Part shown: positions 43,627 through 55,475 of the stretch, piece by piece
Position numbering within the stretch: the first letter of the stretch is position 1
Layout of the letters: every line of letters begins with the position of its first letter
Assembly (NCBI RefSeq): GCF_947623445.1
Contig: NC_135240.1
Coordinates: 20,894,001 to 20,958,000, forward strand
Source of the DNA: Clavelina lepadiformis
Lineage: Eukaryota > Chordata > Ascidiacea > Aplousobranchia > Clavelinidae
DNA: 64,000 nucleotides
Reading direction: 5' to 3'
Translations under genes and position numbers: made by a program
Notes under the pieces: generated by a model
What the model was told of the DNA's origin: nothing
Seen by the model: the letters and a program-made list of their open reading frames with translations, nothing else
The model's database searches: none

Positions 43627-46600
43627 CTACCGTTGTCCCTGACAAACTGCCCTGAAATATTTCCTTTTCCTAACAGATTATTTATGTTATACAAACGTTG
43701 CATTATCGTATTCGGTCGCTAAACACTAAAGTGCCAACATTACATCATTCGTTTTAATTCGGCGACCCAGCATATGTTGAATTGAAGTATTAGGTGTATG
43801 TTGTTTTATTTGTGTTATCTACAGCCTAATAGTTTCAACTTAATCAATTGGCTGTCAATTCTTTGTAAGTACAAGTCACTATGTTTTTCATTGAATTATT
43901 AATAATTGACGATATGTGAAAACCAGGCATGTAGCATATGTGCACAAAGCCAACCCTCAGAAAGAACCAATGGTTAATTATGGCTAATGTGTTCCTAAAC
44001 TCTTGACTTATCAAATTTAATCATGTTGCATTATGCTATATTTTCCTTATAATCAACACTACCTCCCGCATCTCATACGTTCATCAAATCAGAATTTGGG
44101 CACGTTATATCAACAGCTTTCAAATTATTTTTTAGAACACAAGATATATATTTTTTCACGATGACTTTTACTGGCATTTTCTCCTTTTGATTTGCGATGT
44201 TTGTCAACAAGGGTGTGTTTTGTTTTCGAAAGTAAATAATTTGTTGTAGCGTATCGGAAACTCATGCTCAACAATTGGCAATATTATTGCCACAACATTT
44301 ATACTAAATACTACATTTGTGGCATCGCACATTGTGACGAAAGTATGATGATTGACTCCACTGTGACCACCGATCATATTCATGTTCTATAAATTTGATT
44401 TGACACAGTTTCCTTATCAAGCCTTTGCCTATAAAGTTGATTTGATATGGCGCTGTCTTTTTATTGCACGCCGGTACCATTTTGCGACATATACTCGAAC
44501 GAACATAGTGTCATTGCGTTTTATTTTTTGAGACCAAAGGTACACTACACTGTACCAGCTATGTATTAGCTACCTTGGAAGTGCAATTTGTTTTGATTTC
44601 TCTGTCAGTGTACATTGTGTACTAATTGCGAATTCTCGAATAAACAAAAATATGTTCCACGATCTTTTTCATCTGCTCCAGTGATTGACAACGTTTTCTT
44701 GATTGTAGCTTAAGAGGCTTTGGGGAAAACGCCTCGGCCCTCTTTTACGGCTAGGCGTGACTATATCACTATCAGTCTAGTACTGTAGTCCATTGTTAAA
44801 CATCAGTGGGTGGTAAGCTTACGTTTTTGGAGAAAGGTTATATGAGTGTATATTTATCTAAAGCTTTAATTTAGATTAGATTCAATTCGATTTGGATTGA
44901 AAGGTAAATGAAAGTTAGGTTAAGGTATAACGTTCAAATTAGGTGGTCAGGAAACCTTGAAAATAGCTTCAAAGGTCCGATTTTTTTAGATATAGCAGGG
45001 TATGTTCCACATTAGTGGTCCCGTCATTGTGTAATGAAAAATTGAGAATTATAACAGCTTCGTACTTGCTTTTATTGCGCCGCATAAAAATCAAAGTGGT
45101 ATAACTCATTTATATTTGGATAATACTAGGATCAGAAAATGCAAAACTCCATTTGCACTAAGCACTATCTCTCATCTTTAACCACATTACGTATGCATGA
45201 AAATTGTTCTAAGACCTACTTGTTGGGGAACACCGTTCTGGCCTATTTAACTGCTGTAGGTATACCATAATATTTGTCCAAACCATTACCAGACAATGTC
45301 ACGGTGATCAAGGCTGATTTGGGACGTTTGATATGAACCGGTTAGGTTCTGCAATTCTGCTAGGTTTAAAAAGTCTGAGTTGATCATAGTTGAGATAGCA
45401 GCTGGTTGAGATGTTACTGTATGTAAGACAGTGGTTCCCAATCTTTTCCAACTCGCGGTTCCCTAGCTTCAGTAATTCCTTTTTTTCGAACCCACAATTT
45501 CAAAATTCATATTTAAGAGGTGGTTAACGAGAATAGTGTAACTCGTGGACTCCTTGAGCCAGCTTCGCGGAACCCAAGCTGGAAACCATCGAACCATCAT
45601 GTGGATGTCATTATCAACATCACGACCAAGCCCAGGTAATGCACTGCTCTCAAGCAAGAATCAGTGAGTCATACAGGTTTACCTATCTCCATTCATTTAT
45701 ATTTGTACAGATCAAGTCAGGTGTATGCCGATATTAATTTACGGCTTGGTTGATTTAGACATAAAATAATGAAAAACCATAAACTACCGTCTTTGATGTA
45801 TTAAAATTACGCTAACAGACTTTTTGCACACTGAAAACGCATGAATTAAGATTTTAGTCAAGTGACAGTTTACTTTTTGATGGCAATTGGCTATACTTCG
45901 CCTATTGTTTACAACGCAGCTTTCTTTTTGTTAGCTTTTCAATTTTAAGAAGCAGCCCAGTATATTTTGGAAGCTTGTCTATTTTCTGAATAGACACCAT
46001 AGTTCCTCCACAAAAATTGTAAGTGAAGGAAACAGTCAATGTCTCGTTAAAGCTGCTATACTTTCCGGTCGGGCGTCACATCAGACATAAAAGTTTTTAA
46101 TTTTAACTTCTTTTATCTAAAGCTAATTATAGGCAACTAATAACTTATAACTCTTTCAGCAACTTTTAACCTTGACCCATATAATATGGAAAAATTGCTG
46201 GGCTTCATTTTTTTGTCGTTGTTAGGACCTGTCCGACATTTATCGCCGTAATTGTTGTTCAAAAATAATAATATTAAAACCTAACAAAATAACGAAAAAA
46301 TCAGTGTCTGTAAAAAAGTACATGCATTTCGTATGACCTGAAGCTCATTTGTCATCAAATTTTAGGATAACGCATGCGCACAACGAATTGCACAGGTTTA
46401 TTTTAATTATCATAGTTTTTTGAACTAAATGATGTTATTTTTATTATTTATTTGTTATTACTGTGGAAAATGCACAAACTTTAAGTGCTTTCTGAAGTTG
46501 GCCACTCTGCAATTCTAGCAGCAGGCTACAATAAATTTGACAAGTTTAGTGTACAATGTAAGAAAATATAATTTCTAATAGACCTTAATAAACTTACTTT

Positions 46601-48147
46601 AAAGTTTAGATTATTTGTTTAAAATATTTAGCTATGTTTGAATGTAGCTTAAACCAGTTAAATAGTTTAATTTTAGTGTAATATGTAGGTCTAATCTTTA
46701 TGTAGTTACTTTTGCTAAGTGCAAACATATTGCATTTGCGCATCAAAGTCGTACCATGCGTTGTAAATGTGGAAAATCAAGTATACTATATAATAAATGG
46801 GTTTACAATTGATGATATCGTATTAATTGCTACCTCCGTATTAGTGGCGTAAGCAAAAGAAGGATAGGAGAATTAAAACTTCATCTATTTATTGGTTCTT
46901 CACATATAAAAAATAGGCTACTACGGTAACTCTCATTTAACATATTTTGCGATCTGGCGAACCCCTCTTTCACAAAATTGTACGCGTAAGCCATTGTCCT
47001 GGAAAAAATGGTTCGTCTAACACTCTAACTCTTTCGTCTAAGTAAACAAAAGCAATGTTGAATTCCTAGTTACAAGAGAAAGTGAACTCAAGAGCGCCGC
47101 CATGGAATCTATCCTATATCTGCTCAATTACTTCCAAAGGTTTCTACCATTTTAGATGACTAATAAGCTACTTTGGTCTAATTTACCAGTTCTAAAGATG
47201 TTACCATACATTGGAATACCAAAATTATACCATTAATATATGATTTTAAACCGCGGGCATAGTAAGCGGTGTGTGTTACAATCGCTTTTAAAGGTTTTAC
47301 CATGTAGGCCTACTTATCAGGCTTATGCCACTCGCCCATCCCACCAAGAGTTGCCAATTCCGCTGATATAGCGATTTATTTTAACTTAAGATCTGCTGCG
47401 TTTTGAACGCTTTTCAATCCATCTTCATATAGACGGTTTTTTAAGCTATCGCATGAAAGATAACTTTTTATACATTATATACTTTTTTGTATACTTATTT
47501 ACCTTGTAACTTGATGTTTTATCTTTTTAAACAGTCTTTCTTCCAATTTTGCATTTTATGATAACTTTCAGCAATATTTTACGCAGTATGTAATGTTGAA
47601 TTGAATGGTTAATTGTCATGGTTAAAGGAATCAGGCGTTTTCAAAAACTTAGTTTAAACTTTTTGTGGCACAAAAACTAAATTAATGTTTTATGATATCT
47701 ATGATAAATCCATAATTGAATATTAACCACTAAATGTCGCTCGACATAACAACGCGTAGTAACAGATAGCTTTGTAAAATCAAGGAAGCTTTGGAGCAGC
47801 CCAGGTTTCGGGCTCGAGTGCTTGAACTACGCAAGCAACTTAGTTAAAATTTTACGTAGTTTGACAAATATACTGAAATAATAGCGCCTGAGAATTTAAT
47901 TGCAAAAATGGAGCTTTATCCAGGATCTCCATAGCTCAGAATCAATGGCAGAATGTGTGGATCTGACGATCCGTATGCCAGTGCTACCAGTAGGCTGTGT
48001 TATTAATGAAAAATCAACAAAGTTCTGGAATCTATCAGAACGCTGTTTTATTTTGAAATAACCTTAAGACTTATTATGTTTTATTTCATTAATCTTTAAA
48101 CAGGTCTCTTAAAGGTAGGCTGTATTGCTGCATGCAGTGTGAATAAT
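43627..48147. other. Region between KIBRA homologue and LRRC34
   Basis: Contains the KIBRA 3' untranslated region; AATAAA occurs at 44639-44644, about 1 kb after the stop, as a candidate polyadenylation signal. I looked for exons of the missing KIBRA C2 domain and saw none. A transposon remnant lies at 45429-45590, and a member of the GTTAGGTTAAGG repeat family around 44870-44960. Otherwise nothing recognised. Confidence 0.5.
45429..45590. mobile_element. Degraded hAT-like element
   Basis: The left end CAGTGGTTCCCAATCTTTTC is a classic hAT terminus. The right side reads CTTCGCGGAACCCAAGCTGG then AAACCATC, a degraded inverse of the same terminus. Inside are TCGCGGTTCCCTAGC and CTCGTGGACTCC. 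No target duplication is recognisable, so it is old. Confidence 0.55.
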
Positions 48148-49380
48148 ATGTCGACTTCAGCCGCATCCGAAACCAAAGACCGGTACACTGTCTTATGCCA
48201 GCAAAGAAATGTTAAGCCTAACGATTACGTGATAAAAGCTTTAAGCAAATCAGCACAAGATTATCTTCTGAGTTCTTCAGATGAACTAAGGCTCGAACTC
48301 TCAGGAAATAATAAGCTGATGACTTCAACTCGTTTGTCTGATGAAGATGTGGAAATCCTATGTACCATAATAAGTCGAAGCACTGCGTTATTCTCTCTAG
48401 ATTTACGCTACAACAACTTCTCTGATGAAGGAGCGAAGTTTGTTGGTAAATTGATCAAAGATAGTCCTTCTCTGACTGAGCTAAACGTGATGTGCAACGA
48501 CATAACTGAGAGCGGGGCTGAGCACATTGCTGATGCCTTGCAATCATCCACAACGCTGAGATCGTTAAAAATGAACGGAAACAAAATAGGGAACCGCGGA
48601 GGCATGTTCTTTGCTCAAGCTTTGCAAATCAACAATAAGCTTAGGGAGCTAGATCTTGGTGACTGCGATCTCGGCACCGAATGTGTAATTGGCATGGCGA
48701 CTGTACTCAATCAAAACAGGCATTTGCGTGCGTTAAACCTCAACAGGCCACTTTTGTTTTCAAAACAAGAAGAAACTGTCGTGCATTTGGGTAGAATGCT
48801 AAAAGTGAACAGCACCCTTCGGGAACTACATCTAGCCAAATACGACATGCGTGACTTTGGCGTCGAACGACTATGCGATGGTCTTAGGGATAACTACACT
48901 TTGGTTTATTTGAACCTTTCTTGCAACAGAATTTCTCGTGATGGAGCAGGCGTTTTGGCCAAGCTTCTTCGTCGAAACACTCCTCTTGAAATTCTTGACT
49001 TAAGTTTCAACAGGATCGAAGAAGACGGCGCAAAACATTTGAGTGCAGCACTTGCAACATCCAACAGCAATTTAAAAGCCCTTGTCCTTGTGAGCAACTG
49101 CATTGGTGGTGACGGAATCGTAGCTGTAGCCTCTGCCATGAATACAAATGCTTCTTTGTCAAATGTTTACATTTGGGGAAATGACTTGCACGAAGCTGCC
49201 TGCGATGCTTTTGGGCAGCTTATGCGCAGCAAGAGATTGCAACAACGCAATACCGACGTGCAGCCTTACATTGTTGACGGACGTACGTACCTGTCAGAAC
49301 TATCTCACGGAATTAGACGATTTTATTACTGGACGCCTAGTTATGGACCCGACGTGGTGGGAATGGATGATGACTTGTAA
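48148..49380 (+). CDS. LRRC34: LRRC34 homologue (RNase-inhibitor-type leucine-rich repeats)
   Basis: Leucine-rich repeat protein of 410 residues, close in length and register to vertebrate LRRC34, a nucleolar/germ-cell and ciliated-cell associated protein whose biochemical role is not settled. Repeats of about 28 residues run from residue about 70 to 360, with units such as SLDLRYNNFSDEGAKFVG, LRELDLGDCDLGTECV and LEILDLSFNRIEEDGAKHLS. Strong family blocks are GNRGGMFFAQALQINN, LNRPLLFSKQEETVVHLGRM, SNVYIWGNDLHEAAC, NTDVQPYIVDGRTYL and RRFYYWTPSYG. The start is the ATG at 48148; the frame is open to 48139 but with a GTG codon. The whole CDS is one exon, whereas vertebrate LRRC34 has many. The open frame and full conservation argue that it is functional. 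Confidence 0.95.
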   Translation: MSTSAASETKDRYTVLCQQRNVKPNDYVIKALSKSAQDYLLSSSDELRLELSGNNKLMTSTRLSDEDVEILCTIISRSTALFSLDLRYNNFSDEGAKFVGKLIKDSPSLTELNVMCNDITESGAEHIADALQSSTTLRSLKMNGNKIGNRGGMFFAQALQINNKLRELDLGDCDLGTECVIGMATVLNQNRHLRALNLNRPLLFSKQEETVVHLGRMLKVNSTLRELHLAKYDMRDFGVERLCDGLRDNYTLVYLNLSCNRISRDGAGVLAKLLRRNTPLEILDLSFNRIEEDGAKHLSAALATSNSNLKALVLVSNCIGGDGIVAVASAMNTNASLSNVYIWGNDLHEAACDAFGQLMRSKRLQQRNTDVQPYIVDGRTYLSELSHGIRRFYYWTPSYGPDVVGMDDDL

Positions 49381-49972
49381 TATATACATTACCATGAAAA
49401 TGTTTTTTATTTACTCATTTGATGCCAATGCATGTCAATGGGTTTTGAGTTTGTACGCTTACTTTTTAGATATCGACCGGTTTTGCTGTCATAAGCTAAG
49501 CATATAACGAGAAAAGGTCATGGCACATACCCCAGAAAGCAGTAAGCTGTTTTTAAGCAAGAATGTAAGCAAAATAACTTGCGTTGATGACTTTTAGTTT
49601 GCTCTGGCGTTTAACAATAAGATTTAATTTATTCTAGGAAACAATATTTTTATTAAGTAAAGTAAGGATAGTTTAGTTCAGTACAATATACAGTAATTAT
49701 TGAATATGCAAGCCAACATCACATAAGTTGTAAACTTTTTGGTCCTTCCAATTTCAGTGTCCGACTAACTAAATGCTAATTTCTGCTACATGTCACTATA
49801 CGTTAGTTTCATAACTTATTCTTTATACGAAATATTCAATGTGTACATCTTGATATCAATTGATTCCATCAATACCTAAATACCAATGCTAAACATTGTT
49901 TTGATTATTGTCAACGATACCATATCAACATGTTACAAAATACGCTTAGAGTATTATAGCCTACTATTAAAT

Positions 49973-50490
49973 TTATCGTGCTATAAGCTGGTAGTTTCTT
50001 GCAGCAAATGCAATGCCATTTGCACCATCTTTGATAGCGAAAAGTTCTGAAGCATCAGGATCAGGCAAAAAATCAAACTTTTGTAGCATCGAAACGAAAA
50101 ATATGAACAAATCCATCCTTGCAAGTTGTTCTCCCAAACAATGACGCGGACTGACTGAAAACGGAATCACGTGATTGGACTTGACAAATTCCCCATTTTC
50201 ATGTTTGAATCGTTCTGGTTTGAATTTTCTCGGTTCGTGCCAATATTACGCTCTCCATGTTTCATGTTTTTTTGCCAACTCCAAATTTATGGACCGGAAT
50301 GAAACTTTAAAATCAAAATTTGTTTTACTTCATTAGCAAAATACCCTACTTATCGTGGCAAAGTCATTATTAACCCAAATCTTTTCTGAAATTTTCACAA
50401 TGATCCGTAATCAATGAAAGCAAGCACTTGAGCTTTAGTTATTTGCTCTTTCAGGCGTTTCATAAAATTTTGTGTGTTATTTTACGAAAG
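49973..50490 (-). pseudogene. Cytochrome P450 pseudogene (CYP2 clan)
   Basis: Two separated remnants of the neighbouring P450. 49973-50245 is a near-copy of its last exon, with FKPERF, the haem-binding FSVSPRHCLG and QLARMDLFIFFVSMLQKF, ending in a stop. Its upstream edge has lost one base relative to DPEYW near 50240, breaking the frame. About 50385-50490 is a decayed copy of exon 2 (AFVK, stop, HTKF, then more stops; compare AFVKQHTKF in the intact gene). All exons between them are missing. It is a tandem duplicate that lost its middle. Confidence 0.85.
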
Positions 50491-50499
50491 CCTACAGAA

Positions 50500-51530
50500 A
50501 GCTACTAAAATAATTAACCTCATTATTCATTTTTCATAGTACGCTTCAAAAAAAAAAACAAAGCATAAGGAATTGTTTATTTCGTAATCAAAGGCCAACT
50601 TTTTTAGATCATACAGTGCGTTAAGAAAGATATGGAGTCACATTAAAGTTAAATAAGACGAAAGATGTACAAAAAGTTCAACTTACCACAACGCAATTAT
50701 TGTACCCAATGAAACAAAGCAAGTCAAAATTTGATATTTTGGCGGTAATTTGGTACAAAAGAAAAAATGTTTACTCCAAGACTACGTGTATGGTGAGGTA
50801 AACTGTGCTATTGGCCAGAGCTATGCTAAGGTGTAACGACTCACGACTGTAACCGACAACACACAGCGCAATAGAAAGATCGGATCAATTAATTTATCAA
50901 AGGCTAAGTTTTACGAACTATTATGATTTATCACTTGCTGTTTTTAATCTTTAAAAACGACGAATCAACGCTACAAAACTGACTTCTATTCATAAAGCTA
51001 TTATCATTGTAGCGAAACAATTAAAAAAAATTCGGGCAACACTCGATACCGGACAGCCATGCAGCAACAAAGGTCGAGCGGCATAGAACAGTGAACAGTG
51101 CATTGCTTTCATTTTGAACCTATACTGCTGCTTAATTAAATTATAGGTGATGCTATGGTAGGTTGATTACTAGACATGAATAACTTGCAATTTACGAATG
51201 GTCCGTGGCCTAATATATGTATCAATGACTGGGTTGTAAATTGGTGAGTATGGTTACCTTAACGAATCCATTTGGTTAGGTGACTTGTTAACTACTGCTT
51301 TAAAGTTTTCGGTTAGTTATTGTAGGCAATTCATACGCTACAGTTACTAAAATAGCTTCCTGGCCAAATGATTATATTGCGTATTTTACTTTGCATTTGC
51401 ATATTATTTGTATATTGCTTCGCAGAATAAAGAATTCGGAAAACACCTCACTCGATTATTACCAATAAACATCCTAAAATATAAACATCCTAAAATACAC
51501 AACTTGTGAAAAGATAAGGGCGTATTGTGA
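50500..51530. other. Spacer between the P450 pseudogene and the intact P450
   Basis: About 1 kb without recognisable exons. It includes the 3' flank of the intact P450, with a short tandem duplication of ATAAACATCCTAAAAT at about 51466-51500. Confidence 0.5.
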
Positions 51531-54500
51531 CTAAATTTCTCGTGCCACAAGCTGGTAGCTTTTTGCAACAAATACGGCTCCATTTGCACCATCGTTGATA
51601 GTGGGAAGCTCTGAAGCATCAGGATCAGGCAAAAACTCAAACTTTTGCAGCATCGAAACGAGAAATATGAACAATTCCATCCTTGCAAGTTGTTCTCCTA
51701 AACAATGACGCGGACCGACTGAAAACGGAATCACGTGATAGGACTTGACAAATTCCCCATTTTCATCTATGAATCGTTCTGGTTTGAATTTCTCTGGTTC
51801 GTTCCAGTATTCCGGGTCGTTGTGGATAGCCCATAAGTTGCATATTACCTTAAATGACAAAAATTAAATATTTAATTAACAAAGCACATAGCCTATTTAA
51901 TTAAAACTAATAGCACACGATGAGTGTATTTATGTGAATGTTGTCAACAATTATTAACAAACTTAATAAAATTCAATGTACAGCAAAGACAAATTATGAT
52001 ATCTAACTTACTTTTGTGTCTTTGGGAATAAACATTTCATTCAACTTCGCGTCTTCGTTAGTTTTGTGAAGAAGGTTCAATGGAAGCAGGGTCCGAAATC
52101 TCATCAATTCTTGGATAAAAGCGTTCATATATGGCATTTCTGCCTTTTGGTCATTACTTGCTGAACCCGATGAACCTACCAGCATAAAGATATAGCCTAA
52201 TTACGTCGCCCAATAAAATAGAACGACAAGAAATCACCTAATTCTATTTTAGTTTTCAAATATAACAAAACACTTTCTATATGTCTCACCAACAACTTCA
52301 AAGATTTCTTTTCTCAATTTTTTCTGAGTCTCAGGATAATGTAGCATGCAAAGAAGGCCCCAATATAATGTACTTGAAGTAGTTTCGGTACCAGCCACAA
52401 AGAGATCTCGAACGTACTGGAAGAGCTGGACGTCCTGAACAATAATTTTTCCGATAATCATGCAATCATGCATACGGTGACACGTGAAATGTTGTGTTTG
52501 TATAGGCCGCAAAATTACCGAGAAATCCTCGTTTTTACTTTCTTCGGTTTCCTTTAAGAAAGCATCGATGAAATCTCGAAGCTGATTTTTGTCAAAAGTC
52601 TGTTTGTGTTCGTCAACGACTTTGCGTAACATTTCTGCAAATATTTGATTTCATGATGATTTTACATTGTTGCAATGTGTTAGTGACTGTCTTCAAACAT
52701 CTGCTGCATCTGTGTTTATAATTCTGTTTAGCCTACAACCTTTGTAAAAAGGTGTTGCACTTACTTAATGTCCTTCGCACGCTCTTCATAAACATTCTAT
52801 TTATAAAATAAAATGGAGGAAGAAAGATGAGTTTTGGCGCCAACATCAGAAGCTGCAAGGTAAAAGCGTACGTTTTGTCATCAAATCTGCAAACAAATAA
52901 TGCATGATGATGTAACGAAACAAGGGTCACCTTAATTCAACATGGGCGGAAAATGCGACAATAACATTTAACGCCCATGTTATTGTTTAGAATGATCTTT
53001 AATGATATCATAGCACTCTCTTTTACTAGCGGATAATGGTAGAAGTTCGATTGCAAAAGCGTATAGAAGTTTGGTTGTCAAACCATATGTAGAAAAAAGT
53101 TGAAAAAATGATGTTCAGTATTATAACATCAGCCTACGTTTTCAAAGCGTGCAGGAGTTCTGCGAAGGTTTTATCATCGTACTCAAATCGATTTCCCATG
53201 ACGATGCTACAGATATTGTTAGAAACAGCCTGATGAAGAATTTCCTGAAAACAATTTAATAGATCAGGTTTAATAGATAACTTTGAAAGTGTAGCTGCTA
53301 TTGGCTTTATGCAAGCAGCATAGACCGCAATCAAATTAATTAAACTGAATGTTTCTCCAGCATAGACTTTCCCTTATGTATGGCGTAGAAGCTGTGATGT
53401 GAAGTTTGAAGCAAAACAGCAATAGAAGAAAAATTCCTTCTTTTCGTCAATAGTATATTTTGTTCTAAAGTTTAAATGTTGTAGGGACTCAAATTAAACC
53501 CCGGGAAATAAGATAAAATTGAAGAGAGTCACTATTTCACCGTATTCAACTGATTGAAGTAGGTTACGCAGTCCGTTGTTAAAGATAGGCGGTAGGTTAG
53601 GAGAACGGGTATGTAGAAGAGTCGATTTTAGATATTTGGGTATAGTTAAAGTTAGATTTAGATTAGAACGTAGAGTTAGGTTAAATCTAGCTTGCTATAA
53701 TATAAAATTTAACTTATGTAAACAAGAAACTGTGAAAACTACCTGTGAACGCAACATTTTTTTTCGGTGAAATAGTGGAAGCCAAATTAGAAAGCATTTT
53801 TAAATCTTTCTGCTGCGTCTTATTGGCAAAATAACTTGGGTAAATTAAGTAAAAAAATCGATTCTTTAATTCTGGTACTTTCATCAGTACAACGCAAAAC
53901 TGTATAATAGCCTCGACTTATACAAGAAGGTTGGTCAGTGATTAACCTATATGCAGCATACAAATGACAAGTTTGCTTCATGTACCGAAATATCGAAAGC
54001 TTTTCCATCTTTTGAGCGGATTTCATCATTGAGATAAGAAACTTCTTCAAGGATTCGACTTTCCATGCTTCTTCTTCCAGCTCCAAATCTGTAAACCAAA
54101 ACGTCAATGAAAGTAAAGGAAAGTAAAAGTAAAGGAAGTAAAGGATGAAAAGAGATGTTTCAACAAAACTCAACGAAGATTAAAGAAATACAAGATATAA
54201 AAAATTGGTTACAAATCCTTCTTACCCGCGCAACGTCAGTAGACCAAATTTTCGTTGCGATCTCCACAAGGGTCCGTAATCAAGGAAAACAATCCCATGA
54301 CCTTCAGTTATCTGCTCTATGACAGGAATGGGAGGCCTTCCAGAAAACTTCGTGTGTTGTTTCACAAAAGCCTAAATATCCATAAAAACATTTTCTTTAG
54401 CATGGGGTTTGGAAAAACACAAGGTTTCGGAAGTCTCCTTCATTCAAATCCCGCAACTGTGTCATTACAATTTCAGGTACAATTTACAGAGATGGCGGAA

Positions 54501-55475
54501 TCTTTCTTAAATTGGGTGGACCCACTCGTGTTTTTTAGGATTGCTTCGAGAGAGGTCAAATATTTTCTGGAATAGAATTCTCCTCACTGCCCACCCAGCT
54601 GAAAATGGGCGCCACGCAAAATGTCGTGCTTAACGGCTCAAAAACCGCTTAAAAACAACTCGAAAGGAAATGTCTTCTCATTTTTGTAAGTACAGTAGTT
54701 AGTAATTTGTGGTGTGAATATTCCACCATGGCGGAAACTGTAAATGCCACGACGTTTGCAATCTAAGTAGTAAGCTAATTTAGGTCTTATTTGTAATTCA
54801 AAATTCGAGACTCGAGTTTTGCTGGAGGTTTAGCGATTTTTAATACGTTTACTTTTTAAAAGTGGAGATGCAAGGCCTTCCCAGTAAAAAACTGGGGGGT
54901 TCTAGGCCCACTCGCCCCTGTTTCGCCATGTATAAAGAATTATACGTTTGTTTAGAACTTTAGAAGAAGACAGACAGAACTGCAAAAAGCTGAGTTTACT
55001 TACTTGTATAAAATATGGCTTTGATGCTGACAATCAGATAAGGATAAACATTAAGCGAGGTTCTATGGAAACTGTCAAATTAGGTTAAGACCGAAACGAA
55101 AAACGTTGTTTCAAACGTACAGTTTTGTTGGTACAACAACCACACAGCCTAGGTTTTCAAATCGAAACAAGTTATTTACACCTGACTGTAAACTGCAGAC
55201 AAACACAAACTCACTTGATTGACAGATTCGTAATCATTTAGAACAACATAATCTTCTCCTCCCATACGAACTGTCATAATTGGTCCGTAAAATTTGCTCC
55301 ATTTTTGTAACGCACGCTCAGGCCATTTGCCAAGGAATGGCAACACCCCGAAAAAGGGAACGCCTCTTGGACCAGGTGGTAGGTATTGCTTTCGTCGATA
55401 CCACATGAAAAGTAGTAAAACTGCAATCACCGTTGTTAGTAAAATGTTTGGACAAGACAGAATGTAGTTCAGCAT
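51531..55475 (-). CDS. Cytochrome P450, CYP2 clan
   Basis: Haem-thiolate monooxygenase of the endoplasmic reticulum, predicted to oxidise small lipophilic substrates with electrons from P450 reductase; substrate unknown. Nine exons in phase: 55215-55475, 54226-54371, 53986-54088, 53138-53244, 52765-52886, 52519-52634, 52290-52434, 52012-52175, 51531-51848, total about 493 residues, normal for the family. An N-terminal membrane anchor (TTVIAVLLLFMWYRRK) precedes the proline-rich LPPGPRGVPFFG. Then come SGRPPIPVIEQITEGHGIVF, WRSQRKFGLLTLR, VSNNICSIVMGNRFEYDD, the I-helix AGTETT (residues 299-304), K-helix ELMR, FKPERF, and the haem-binding loop FSVGPRHCLG with ligand Cys about 437. All catalytic landmarks are intact. 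The 84-nt intron 52435-52518 is a multiple of three and has no stop, so its retention would insert 28 residues. A partial duplicate lies directly downstream. Confidence 0.95.
53563..53720 (+). repeat. Dispersed repeat, copy 2 (GTTAGGTTAGG family)
   Basis: The stretch reads GGTTACGCAGTCCGTTGTTA, AAGATAGGCGGTAGG and TTAGGAGAACGGGTATG, then GATTTAGATTAGAACGTAG and AGTTAGGTTAAATC. It aligns closely with the minus strand of 28555-28745. It lies in the P450 intron between exons 53986-54088 and 53138-53244. Weaker relatives are around 29240-29345, 44870-44960 and 58200-58320. Confidence 0.7.

Noticed and set aside
49148..49507. Plus-strand 119-codon frame at the end of LRRC34
   Set aside because: Out-of-frame shadow of the LRRC34 CDS.
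54110..54145. Purine-rich AAAGTAAAGGAAGTAAAGG tract as a functional element
   Set aside because: Simple-sequence slippage in a P450 intron explains it; nothing else points to function.
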